From Zygnema cylindricum (taxonomy: Eukaryota > Streptophyta > Zygnematophyceae > Zygnematales > Zygnemataceae), in assembly GCA_037447655.1 (NCBI GenBank), contig JBBHKE010000028.1:1-64000 (forward strand): a stretch of 64,000 bases of DNA, read 5' to 3'. Below are positions 1 to 10,896 of the stretch, piece after piece. Made by a program: the position numbers and the translations under genes. The notes below the pieces were generated by a model. The model worked only from the letters and a program-made list of their open reading frames with translations. It was not told where the DNA came from and made no database searches. The first letter of the stretch is position 1; each line of letters begins with the position of its first letter.

Positions 1-1107
1 CCTCTCCCTCTCTCTCCCTCTCCCTCTCCCTCTCCCTCTAATCTGCCAAATCGAATAGTGGTGGCTTACAACTAGACAAGAGAGAGGGAGAGTGGGAGTG
101 GGAGTTTATTTCGGATTGAAAACGATATGGATGTAACTGACATTATTTACTAGCCAGCAAAAAAAAAAAAAAATTGTCCACCAAGACAAGTTGAAAAAAA
201 TAATGACTAAACAAATATCTCTTTCTGGTAAATGCAGGTGGCATGTAAAATTCAATAGTGTTCGTAGTACTCATATGAGTATTCACGTAGTATTCATGTA
301 GCATTGACATAGTATTTATACACTGTTCATGTAGAATTCATTTAATATTCACATGGTGTCCATATAGTATTCACGTTTTATTCGCATAAATTCATGTAGA
401 ATTCACATATTATTCATGTACTGTAATACCCATAATAATGCACTTTTAATAATTATTGATGGACTCGTTCAATAATTATCACGGGTAAGGTTCAAAATAC
501 GCTAAATTACAAGCTCCCAAGTACAAATGGCTATTAATTTGGGCAAGTCATTCTGGATTTTCTGGTCACTGTAGCGTACGGTGTTTTCGGTACTAACGAC
601 ATGATTTTTTATATGATAAATGTCATGTATTCTAAAAGCTATCGCAATTGAATGGCTTTCGAGACATGTACCTGTAAGTACTGAGGCTTGTAATTAAGGG
701 TCGTAATATAGTGTTCAATTGGTGTGGTAAAAATCGTTTCGGGTTACCGTAGAGGAAGCGCCATTGTTTTCCTCACTTGACCTCAAGTGTGTAATTTTTT
801 TTTTTGTTTTTTTTTTGTTTTAGAGGTCATTGTACATATCCTTACATAAATTATGGTCATTGTGAGGCTGTTCAAGTATTAATCAGCAGTTTAGATGTAT
901 TTCCTTTTATACCACATGTATTACATATATTACATATATTACATATATTATATATATTATATTATCCATTACGTCATTCCTTCAATGTTATATGAGGGGT
1001 TGAGCAGGCTTTAGAGATCAACGTAATTTGTGAATGGAGAGTAAAAAAACATGGGAAAGATCTGGAAAGTGAAATCTTTTTGTGCTTGCTCCTCAATGCT
1101 TTTGCAG
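1..1107. other. Intron or upstream part of the golgin gene, no exon recognised
   Basis: No coding segment could be supported here. The first 40 bases are a CT-rich simple repeat. About 262-425 holds a degenerate repeat built on ATTCATGTAG-like units. The next recognisable exon starts at 1108 after a TTTTGCAG acceptor, so this is probably intron and the 5' exons of the gene lie left of the window. Confidence 0.55.
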
Positions 1108-4100
1108 GCAGAAAAGGATGTATTGGAGGTAACATTGAGAGAGTGTCGTGCGACAAATGAGATGTTGAAGGCTGAGAGAGAGAATTCTGTGGAGCTCACA
1201 CGCAGCGATGAAGAGTATAATGCAATAAAGGCTCAAGCCGATTCTCTCGCAGACGAGGTAATTTATGACAAAATAAGTTCAGTAATTTTTGTCATTCTGA
1301 TCGTCCTCGCCAGAGAATATTTTTATAATTGCAGTTCATTATACTGAGCCAATAGAAAGCTTTTTATGTTTTTATGTTTATAATTTGCAGGTGAAACGGA
1401 CGGCTGAAAGATTGAGAGTGACAGAAGAAATGCTTGAACTTCAAAAGTCACAGCTTGGAGCTGAAATTACCATTGCTAAAGGAGAAAGAGAAAAGGCTGT
1501 GAGAGACTTGGCAAGACTGAAACAACATCTTCTAGAGATTGTATGTTTGCCAGCTTTTTCTGCCTTTTCTGGTTCCTTTGTCTTCTGACTTATCCTTGCG
1601 TAGGATTTGGGACTTGCTGAATATACAATGTGCCATATTAAAAGACGAGACATTTTCATTACATGGCATCAAATTAACCTTATAGGAACGTTTTATGCAT
1701 GCAGTAAGCGTTTCCCCGAAAGGAGTATCCAGTGTAAAGACACGAAGTTTCCTCGTCAATGATCTAATCATGAAGAGAAATATGCTGTGAATTGCTCAAA
1801 TGAAAACTTTTTATATTGTATCCAAATACTGCAGTAATATGTTAATACTGCAGTTGTATATGTTTATGATCGGGGTTTGCTGATTCTATCATCTGATTTT
1901 TTGTGTGGGACTGTTAACCTCTTTTTGCTCCTTGGGTCGTGAAAACTTTTCTTCTAAGACTTCATCGAAAATCAACACCACAGATGGAATTCAAGGAAAG
2001 TTTGATAACCACAAAAGTGAGACACACGTGTTTTTTTAACACTTTCTCACTGTAGAGAGGCAGAGATTGAGGGATGGGGACAGGAAATGGCCGAGTCAGA
2101 AAAGATGGAGAAAGACTTTGAAAAGCTCGAAGATCTGGAGACGAGAGCACGAGTTGGAGAAGAAAGAGTTTTTGTTTTAGGAGAAGCTTTGAGTAAAGCT
2201 CAAGCAGAAGCTGACGAAGCAAATTTAAGAGCAGAGAAAGTAATTGCAGGGACAGAAGAGGAACTGGGCCAGTTAAGAACGGAGGTAGTATCTTGTCAGG
2301 CAGCTTTGGAGGCAAAAGATATTGAGTTGAACAACTTGCAAATTGCTCTCGGGCAGTATTATGCAGAGAGCGAAGCACAGGTGAAAAACTGTGACTCTCT
2401 GTCTTTAGGGTTTTCGAGGTTTATTACTTTGAAAAGCTTCTGATTTGGATTTTTATTGCGTTGTTGTTTTCAACAAAGGTTTCGTCTAGATCGGGTTCGT
2501 TTTCTCGCTATGGGTGTTTAAGCGTAATATATTGTAATGCTGTGATGCAGCAATAACTGACCTTTTTTTGTAAATTGAGCAGGAGAAGCTTCATGGGGAA
2601 CTTGCATCCGCAAGGGAAGCTCTGGCAAGGTTGGGAGAAGAGCTCAGGGTAAGACTTTTATTTCTTATGTTTTAATTGTCATAAGGTATGCTGGGAGAAA
2701 ATGGAAACAAGTGGGAACTTGTATGCATGTATGAGTGACAACGGTATATGCTTGCCCGTTTTTCTATTATTTTTTCCTATTCACTCTTGTGACTCGTGTA
2801 TGAGATTAGAATCCGAGAACCTTTTGAAAAATACTGCCCTTAAGCCTCTTTTTACTGCAATTGTGAACTGAAGGCTCTTTTTATATATATATATATATAT
2901 ATTTGCCTTTTCTGTTGCTCCAGAATGCCAAAACGATGGTCGCGACGAGGGAGGAAGAGAAAGAAAAGGCACTCAGCAAAAATTCATTTATGGAGCAAAA
3001 AACATCTGAGGGTCATGATAAGAATCAACCGTATGTCTACAGATTCAGATTTTTATGTTGACAGGTGAGCATCTGTAACTATGTTGTGTGCTTTTTTACT
3101 CTTCGTATACTATTTTATGCACTATTTTACTAATTGTGTACTAATTTGAATGCTATTTTACTATTTTGAATGCATTGCATTTGTAACTGTGGATGTGGAT
3201 TGCCTGTCTTGTTTGGCTACTGAAAATATCGTTACCGGATTCATGCATGTGGTCCTCTGAAGTCAGGACCCAGTTTTCTGGCTTAAGTTAGACTAAGAGA
3301 TCTCCTAGAGCTGTGGACATTTTTGTAGAATGCTTTTTTTTTTTTTTATGTTGCCTTCACTTAGTCTTTCTTCCTTATAATTTTATTTTTGTGCATTCTT
3401 GTATCAATGGGGATGGGCGTTGCAGGCGGATAGTAATTAAGCTTCTAGTAACATATTTTCAGAAGAACCACAGTCGGGAGGTACGTTTTTTTGTCTCTCC
3501 CTGGTCCATATTATTCCGTATGTTATCTGTTCTATGTTCCATTTCTTTTGTATTGTGGTTCTCTGTTTAATCTTCTCTTCTGTTCCATTTTGTGCATATC
3601 ATGTTTGAATGAGAGGTTACCAGCTGTTTTGATGGTCTCAAGCATGAGACTTTTTGTAGCTCAAATCATAGTTTTAATGTGTGAAAATAATTGGAAACTC
3701 CATATTTGGTTACCCAATACTACATGTTCATTGTATGCAAAAAACCCGTTAAATATGCATATAATATGGGGTCACTGCATACAGCTCTTTTTTTTGTTTT
3801 CACAAATGTATGCCAGTTTGATCTTTATTGACCTAGTGATGCTTTGATATATTTTGAGTTTTCGTTTAACTACTGAAATAAGTGCAATAGACCAATCAGG
3901 AAGTACAGAGACTGTACCACTCTTAAATGCATTATTACTGCAATTTCATTGATTGTAACCCTGGAGCTATACACCGTTTGTGGTTATTAGAGTTGAGAAG
4001 ACTATATCGGTGCCCCTAAATTCTAGCCCTTCAACCTAAAACAGTATTGATACTCAATCAAATTAGAATGTTATCTTTAGTAGCAGTGAGCAGTGTACTG

Positions 4101-5350
4101 GTTTCGACGCAGCAATTTTTAGAGCAGAGGGATACTGTAGTCCTACTACAGTCGTCCTATGTATGTATATTGCACATCTGAAATGTGCATAATTTCCATG
4201 GTTACCTCATTATGGCAGGATAAAAATGCAGTATAATTCCTTATTAGTGATGTTGTTTTACACATGTGACAAAGAAACGGGAGAAACGGCCGTACCTATT
4301 AGCAACTTATGGGACTATCCTTTTTTTAACGGTGTTTAATGTAGTGAAAGATGGCAACCTGCTCTCTGGTCCCAGTTTTCAGTAGGATGTAACAGCAACA
4401 GTGGGTCCAAAAACTTTGGAGGCAGTTTTAGTTGAGAATGTACCCCAGGTACCCTTTAAGTGAAAGCTTACAGCTAAAAAAAGACATTTTTAGGACATAA
4501 ATATTTTTCTTTGGAGACCTTGTCATCTGGCATATTCTTCGCAATAACCTGTTTTTAGAACTATATGTCTATATTTCAGTTCGTTTTGTTTCAAGATAAC
4601 CTTTGAAAGAGATAAGTACCGGTTGTCTCTGCTAGTTTCCAAATAAACTTCTGCTGTAGACTGCCCATCCCAAATAGTGTAAAGGAATTATTAGTGTGAA
4701 AGCCAAAATCTATCATTAACACTAATTTGGGGCAGAGAGTGACGTGGCCGATTTAAGGTCACTCCTTTAAATGGTGTTATCAACATTACTTTATGATTTT
4801 CGACCAGAAAAAGTTGCAGGCAAATTAGTGTTTATCAACACTTATAGCGAACACTAATAGCGATGGGCAGTGTAGTTCTTTTCAAATTCACAACACGTCA
4901 AATCATTGTCCTTTTAGCACCTTCAATTCCTTAACATTGGTCATTTTGTGATGGTTATACTCCACATTCATCTTTATACAAGTCCAATTTCACAGCATGT
5001 TGGGTTTTTTAAGGTTTTTTACAGTTTCTTAGGGTTTTTAAGATAATTTGTGAAGACATGAGCTGAAAGGCATTGTATTGTTTAAATGGGGTTTTGCAGG
5101 TTTTAGACCTCATGTCTCGCATGCTTGGTTTTTCAGAAGAGGAGAAACAGAGAGTAGGTTTGGCTCAACAGGGAGGGCAGGGAGGAGTAGTGAGAGGAGT
5201 GCTAGGTTTCTCGGGGCGGCTGATGGGAGGACTACTCAAAGGGGTGGCCCAAGAAACGGAGCCAACGCTTCCACCAGACGAGAATATGGTGAGTGCATTT
5301 TTGTCTTACGTGGGAGGGAAAGGGAGAGAGAGAGAGAGGGAGGGGGAGGG

Positions 5351-5398
<48 letters not shown>

Positions 5399-6514
5399 GG
5401 GGGAGGGTTTGCTTACGGAGCTTTTGGCAGCATAGTTCAAATGTGTGAAACAATTGGAAACGCTATTTGTGAATACCTCATGCTATACACTTACAGATGT
5501 ACACGTGTCACGATGTAATTACTTGTATCTTATCAGGTAACCACATATAGTGTTTCCAATGGTTTTCACACATTTGGACTATGCTTGAGGCTTGAAGCTG
5601 TGGGATGCTGATTGGGGGCCTTCATAGACTGTGTTGGGATTTAGTCATGTTTTTTGTAAATAAATTGCTTTCATATGGTTTTACAAGTAACTTGATGTTC
5701 ACTCACAAAACTGTAAACTACCCATAAAATGTTAGTAACTTCCTGTTAATGTACACCATCAGTTGCTATTCGAGTTAGTGCACTAATAGTGTCCACACTT
5801 TGTTACAGTTAACTACGCTAAAGTATGTCCTCCACGTGGTTCTTTGTGCCACGAAACTAAAATTATTAACACCAACTTATGATTTTGGCAAAAAAACCAG
5901 TCCCTGGAGTTAAGAGTGATTAACTCCAATAGCGACAGGTGGTGCAGTTTTCCTGTCATTGAACTTAAAACCGCTTTACACTTCCTATTGTTTCGCAGTC
6001 TTTTGGCGACCTCTGGATTGACTTCTTACTGAAAGAGTCAGAAGAGAGAGAACGGAGGGAGAAAGCGGACCAGGCAAGGAAACTGGTGATGGCATCATCG
6101 TCAAATCCTATACTAGGCTCTCCAAAAACTCCACGAGGGACTGGACTTTCTTCTTCCCCACCACCACCTTCTTTCTACTCCAGTCTTTCTCCTAGGTCTT
6201 CACCCTCGAAGCCTTATGCTTTGACTCCGAGAACTCCGAGGAGTCCGGTACGAAATCCGAGCCTTTCAGGTATGCCAGAAATGTATACTCCAATAGAAGT
6301 TCGAGAGGAATCAAAACGTGAAAGTCTTGCCAATGGTTTCGGTTCACCGAATACTTCTCATTCAAATCTTCCCCAATCTCTCATGTTGACCTCCGATCCA
6401 AACTATATGAGTGGAGGTGACTTCTCTCCAGTACCCTTGAATGCATCCACACTCACCACAAATGCATTGCCGTACGGTTTATCCCAGTCAAGATCGTTGC
6501 CGTACCCTTTGTAA
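1108..6514 (+). CDS. GC3/GC4: Golgin candidate 3/4-like coiled-coil protein with GRAB domain (3' part of gene)
   Basis: Predicted Golgi tethering protein. Plant golgin candidates 3/4 are coiled-coil proteins whose C-terminal GRAB domain is thought to bind ARF-type GTPases at the Golgi. Exons joined by GT-AG introns: 1108-1257, 1391-1540, about 2060-2380, 2583-2648, 2924-3030, 3426-3480, 5100-5288, 5999-6514; about 517 residues are visible. Residues 1 to about 260 are charged heptad coiled coil, including the family-typical LQIALGQYYAE. About 265-370 is the GRAB region, with LLVTYFQKNHSREVLDLM, LGFSEEEKQRVGLAQQ, a Gly-rich VVRGVLG segment and DLWIDFLLKESEERERRE. Reading phase is consistent across all junctions; the exon 3 acceptor (2060) is the least certain. 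The last about 145 residues form a Ser/Pro-rich tail with many SP/TP sites, longer than I recall for the family. The 5' exons are missing from the window. The assignment is by remembered family motifs, not alignment. Confidence 0.88.
4656..4875. repeat. MITE in golgin intron 6
   Basis: The left end (GTAGACTGCCCATCCCAAAT, followed by AGTGT) is an imperfect inverted copy of the right end (ACACTAATAGCGATGGGCAG, followed by TGTAG). At about 220 bp with no ORF it fits a miniature inverted-repeat element. The TAGCGAT core links it to the other dispersed copies in this window. Confidence 0.65.
5354..5397 (+). repeat. 44-nt poly-G run in golgin intron 7
   Basis: An uninterrupted G run as written, flanked by GAGAG and GGGAG repeats. 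It begins about 65 bp after the exon 7 donor. The true length is likely uncertain because such runs sequence and assemble poorly. Confidence 0.8.
5751..5947. repeat. MITE in golgin intron 7
   Basis: Left end GTACACCATCAGTTGCTATT and right end AATAGCGACAGGTGGTGCAG are imperfect inverted repeats. Length is about 197 bp with no ORF. It ends about 50 bp before the exon 8 acceptor. Confidence 0.6.
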
Positions 6515-8376
6515 AAGAATAGCCTGCAAATTCGCCAGGTTTTTTGGATACATTTTTTTTTTCGGATAAAGTTTTCGGTTACGTTTTTGGATACGTTTTT
6601 GGATAAGTTTTTGGATAAGTTTTGGGACAAATTTTTGGACAAGTTTTTGGACAAGGAAGCCTATTTTGGTAGTAGTCAGTAAGCGTGAATGCAATTCACG
6701 AAATAATGGAGGTTTAGTTGTTGATGTTGTGTAATTCATATTAATGATGTCTTCTATTTACGTTTTTAAAAGTTAACTTCTCACGCCTTGTTATAACGCT
6801 TGTATACTGTTCATAGATTTGCAAAGAACATGACGTTCGTATCAAAAATTATTTGAAGAAAGTTAGGATAGTCAATATGTTATTTCGACCGTCTCATGAA
6901 TTCGGGACACATGACAAGTATGTAAACGCTATATACTCTTATACTCTTTGAAAACAGCCTCTAAGCAACAAACGTTGCATGGAGCATGTTAATGAGTTAA
7001 TTTCAAGACTCGGGTCAGTTGTAAAACTTTGGATTTCTTGGAACTCGGGTTTCTTTTCGTTTTTTTTGGTTTTCATTTTTTTTTGGTTTTTAAGTGTTGG
7101 ATATCGCAAGCCTTTGAAATCCTCTCTCTGAAACGGGCGTGGATGCATGTTATTGTCCTCTCTTTTGACTCCTAAACCTTGGAAAGAAGTAATTGTTGTC
7201 GAGGGTTATGGTTATCGTCTGTGGTTTTGTTAACATTTTTTATACACGGTTTTTAGATCCATAATACGGTGTTAGTTGTCTTAATCTATACCATATTTGC
7301 AATGGATATCCAATGTTTAGAGTAGTAGTTGGAGTTGGAGTTGGAGTCGGAGGCTTTTTTTGTATTTTCCAAAAAAAAAAAAAACACAGAAAAAAAAAAC
7401 CAAAAACATCTTTTCTTTCCAAAATTTGTGGATGGTTTTTAATGATGCGATTTTCACTTACGAGTTTTTCACAGTGAAGATTACTATGATAACAAAAACT
7501 GCGATGGACCAATACGGTGGACTATCCAACTGTCGTTATTTATATTAATGTTTTTTTCGTCATTTAAATTAATTCCCCTCTAATCGTTTCTGTTATTTGT
7601 TTGGCGACTGTTTATTGGAAAGAAAAAACGTACCTTTCCTCGCGGCCGTTGGACTCTTGGATTTATATACTGAGAAGTGTGCACAGAGAAAAGTTCATTA
7701 AAGTGGTGAAAATGACATTAACGCTATTAACAATGCACGGTGTGGCTCTAATATGTCATGAACAGTTTTGACGCTCAGTTTGGTAGCAATAACGGACAGT
7801 TTGAGTGAATATGTAGCATCGATGGGAAGTATACCGGAAGGTACACCGAGAAGTACACCAGGAAGTACACAGAGAAAGTACAGCTTGCCAACCCGGAAAG
7901 ACTGGATTGGCACAAGAGGGAACTTCACTTCGACCCGATGGGAAGAGGCATGTCGTGCTTGTATCCGATAATATCGTGAAAAACGTATTCTGTATGATCG
8001 AAGAATCCCCAATTGTGTTTCCACAACTCTCCTTGTTCTTTTCTAAATTCTCGCGTTCCTTATCTTTCATCGAACCCACAAAAGACGAGGGTTATCCACT
8101 TTCTGTTTCTCTTTTTTTTTGGCTGTTTGAAACACATAACGAAGTGTAATTTTGTAAGTATTTCCTTCATAATATACGTACTTGTGTACAGTACGACGTA
8201 TGTACCATACCTTACAGCAAGACCTTATGGCAAGATATAATTTATTACCTTTTGCTATTGATCGTGACTGATTTGTTGTCGGTTTTCTTTGTTTTTTGTG
8301 TGTGCGTCCATTCACAACACTACTTTCGAAACGAACAACAAGTAGGAACCCTAATTTTTAAACTTTGTAACGTATG
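6515..8376. other. Intergenic, downstream of golgin
   Basis: No supported gene. About 6555-6655 holds a 12-bp-period repeat (TTTTTGGATAAG/TTTTTGGACAAG type) just after the golgin stop. About 7828-7885 holds a roughly 14-bp AGTACACCGAG-like repeat. The remainder is AT-rich sequence without recognisable features. Confidence 0.5.
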
Positions 8377-8922
8377 GTACACCGCCAATCGTTATTAGCG
8401 TGTAAGTTTTTTTAGCGTATAAAAATAATTACCGTGGTGTACGCTATTTAAGAATTTGAAAATTTTGGAAAAAATCATACATTCTAATTGTTTGGTTATT
8501 GTAATTTGGATCTTTGAAAAAAAAAATGAAGGTCGCAAACATGCTTACACTAATATAGGTCTTCGTACAAAATCTGATAAATTGTACACAAATCGTACAT
8601 TCACACGGTCGAAACGCGGCTGTCGGACGAATATGTGCGAGCGGGATTTTTTACGACCTGGTTTTTTTTCCTTTTTAGAACGCACATTCTCATGCGTCCG
8701 TGGTTACTAAAACTAATTTATTGTACTTTTTAACTTAAAAAGGTACATTCATGTACGGTCTGACACTAACCGTACACCACTCTATTTAAGAGACAACGTA
8801 CTGAAAATAACCCTAAATAGAATAAAGAAAAAAATAGAATGAACTACACTAATGGAGAATAAAAAAGAAAAAAAGCGGGACGGAATTAGTGTACACAACG
8901 CTAATAACGATTGGCGGTGTAG
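8377..8922. repeat. Inverted-repeat element (MITE family, long copy)
   Basis: Left end GTACACCGCCAATCGTTATT and right end AATAACGATTGGCGGTGTAG are near-perfect inverted repeats enclosing about 500 bp without a protein. It shares the CACCG..ATCG.TATTAG terminal consensus with the elements near 10.0 and 54.5 kb. Confidence 0.7.
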
Positions 8923-9057
8923 TTCCAAGGTAGCGTGAGTTGCTTCAGTCAGCACTGAGCTGCCGTAAACACTATTTCATGTGTGAATATCCTATCCTGG
9001 CAGCATCTGCCGGATGACACGTGAGTTTGTTAATTGAACGAGACATACAAATTAGTA

Positions 9058-9893
9058 GTGTTGGGTATCGGGTAAATTCATATCGCGATGATTTCGATAT
9101 TCGATATATCGAATATCGATCGAGCAGACTCCTCGATATATCGTACCGAGACCAACATAAATCATCGCGATATATATTGCGATATATAGTATTTTTTAAA
9201 TTTAATATTTTATATTTTAATATAATATGTTATTTTAGCGAAAAAAACAAATTTTCTGATACGCCACGTACGACGTGATTTTCGTTCCGTGACTTAGAGG
9301 TAGACGCCACAAAATGTAACCGACTAAAAAGTACAAATTCTGTAATTCATATGATTACTTATTTGGGGTATGGTTACATGAGGAGGTATCTGTAATAGTA
9401 CGGACATCAAAAATGCTGTATTACAGAGGCCTCCGTTAACATCGCGTATCTTCTGTAAACAGGTTTTTACATACGTGTTTTGATTTGAGTGGTCCTTGGA
9501 AGTTGACGATCAAATCTCTAAAATCGTCAAAGATTTGAGAACCGACCATTTTCGTATGGAAATCCGTACTTGCGTATTACGTACGTGTACTTCGCAAGTG
9601 TATCGCGTCAATGTACCTCAAAGATCTCCTTCACTCTGCTGACTTTCAGGAAAAAACCGTATTTCTTTTCGGCAAAGATTTTACAGTCATCTTGTCCGAA
9701 GGCTCGTGACTTTGGAGACCTGTGAAAATTTTCATTTTTTTTTTTTAAAAGCCTCGATATATCGACGATACGATATATCGGTTAAATATCGCGATATTTC
9801 GATAATCGATATATCGAGGCGATATATCGATTATCGGGTACCTAAAATTCGGTACATATCGAATATCGACAATTGGTCCTCGATACCCTACAC
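9058..9893. mobile_element. hAT-like nonautonomous element rich in CGATATATCG palindromes
   Basis: The left end GTGTTGGGTATCG is matched inverted at the right by CGATACCCTACAC. Subterminal regions are packed with CGATAT/ATATCG palindromes on both sides. AATTAGTA is present at 9050-9057 and again at 9898-9905, four bases beyond the apparent right end; an 8-bp duplication would fit the hAT superfamily. No transposase is visible. A related end (TTGGGTATCAAGG with TATATCG) occurs near 17880. Confidence 0.55.
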
Positions 9894-10009
9894 TATTAAT
9901 TAGTATATATGTTTTTTTTTGATTTTTTTTTTCCCAATTAACGTTAATAACACTATTTTTTTTTTACGCTATTTATTCTTTTACTCTAATAGCGATTCAC
10001 GGTGTACAG

Positions 10010-10216
10010 TAGTCCGTTTATCGCTATTAGTGTTAATGTTTTTTTTGCCACTTAAAACATCTGTTTTCCGTACACAATTGTCCGATTTTCAATTTGCGAC
10101 TGCAAATCGAAAGCTGGTAAGCTTACCTTTCAATCGCAACCGTCAGATCCACAATCTGACATGTGTGTACGGGTGGCTAAAAAAACATTAACACTAATAG
10201 CGATACATGGTGTACT
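10010..10216. repeat. Hairpin MITE related to the 54.5-kb copy
   Basis: Starts with a TATCGCTATTAGTGTTAATG-type end and finishes with CATTAACACTAATAGCGATA plus CATGGTGTAC. Internal inverted segments (CCGTACAC..TTGTCCGATT versus CAATCTGACATGTGTGTACGG) mean the whole element can fold as one hairpin. The same internal phrases recur at 54524-54754. Confidence 0.6.
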
Positions 10217-10335
10217 GCACTGTACTGAAGTAGAGATACATGGAGTACTTTACTGCACTGTAGTAGAGATTCACGGTGTACTGCACTGTACTGTATTGAG
10301 ATACACGGTGTACTGTCCTGTAGTGTTGTTTATCG
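10205..10335 (+). repeat. Small tandem array derived from a MITE end
   Basis: Three to four degenerate copies of a roughly 35-43 bp unit containing GAGATACATGGTGTACTGCA and TGTACTGTAGTA. The first copy coincides with the right end of the neighbouring MITE, so the array seems to have grown from its terminal repeat. Confidence 0.55.
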
Positions 10336-10710
10336 TTTGGTGAGACTTGCCCCCAAATGTTTCGATAGGTTTTCAATGTTGGAATTTGCATACGTGGGCT
10401 CCCCACGTGATTCCCGAAAGATGCGGAGGACGATACAGTCGGCGCAAGGACCATGTACGGATGTTAAAAGTTTTAACCCCATCGGACCGCTAAATCCAAG
10501 TTCAACGGCGGATTCTCGAACGTGAAGAGATCGTATGCGCCAGCTAGACCATCACTTATTGTAGTCATTAGGACACGTGGAAAAGTATAACATTGTGAAA
10601 GCTCGACGAATGACTCGCTCTGACAGACGTTCCGAAGATCACGCTAGTTCTCAAAACTCGAATAATGGCAGACTTTCATTGGTCCCGTAGAAATGAATCA
10701 TTTTGTCGTC

Positions 10711-10718
10711 TATAAATA
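10711..10718 (+). promoter_or_regulatory. TATA box of the multicopper oxidase gene
   Basis: TATAAATA lies 186 bp upstream of the ATG at 10897. It is followed by a CT-rich stretch (about 10815-10870) resembling a plant pyrimidine patch. G-box-like CACGTG occurs further upstream near 10404 (CCCCACGTGATT) and 10574 (GACACGTGGA). Function is inferred from position only. Confidence 0.5.
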
Positions 10719-10896
10719 CAGTTTCACTTTCCCGACTTTCATAACTAAAACTAGGGCAATCTTTTTCATACTACATACAGTATCCAATTCCTAATTTTAG
10801 ATTTTTAACCTAATTCCTCGCCCACTCTCTCTCCTCGTGTCCTTCCTCTCGCTCTCTCCCTTCCCTCTTTTCGACTGCCCAAGCTGGTTACACCTC

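Noticed and set aside
5073-5518. Overlapping open frames through the poly-G region
   Set aside because: Only 5100-5288 is coding (golgin exon 7); the rest is low-complexity intron.
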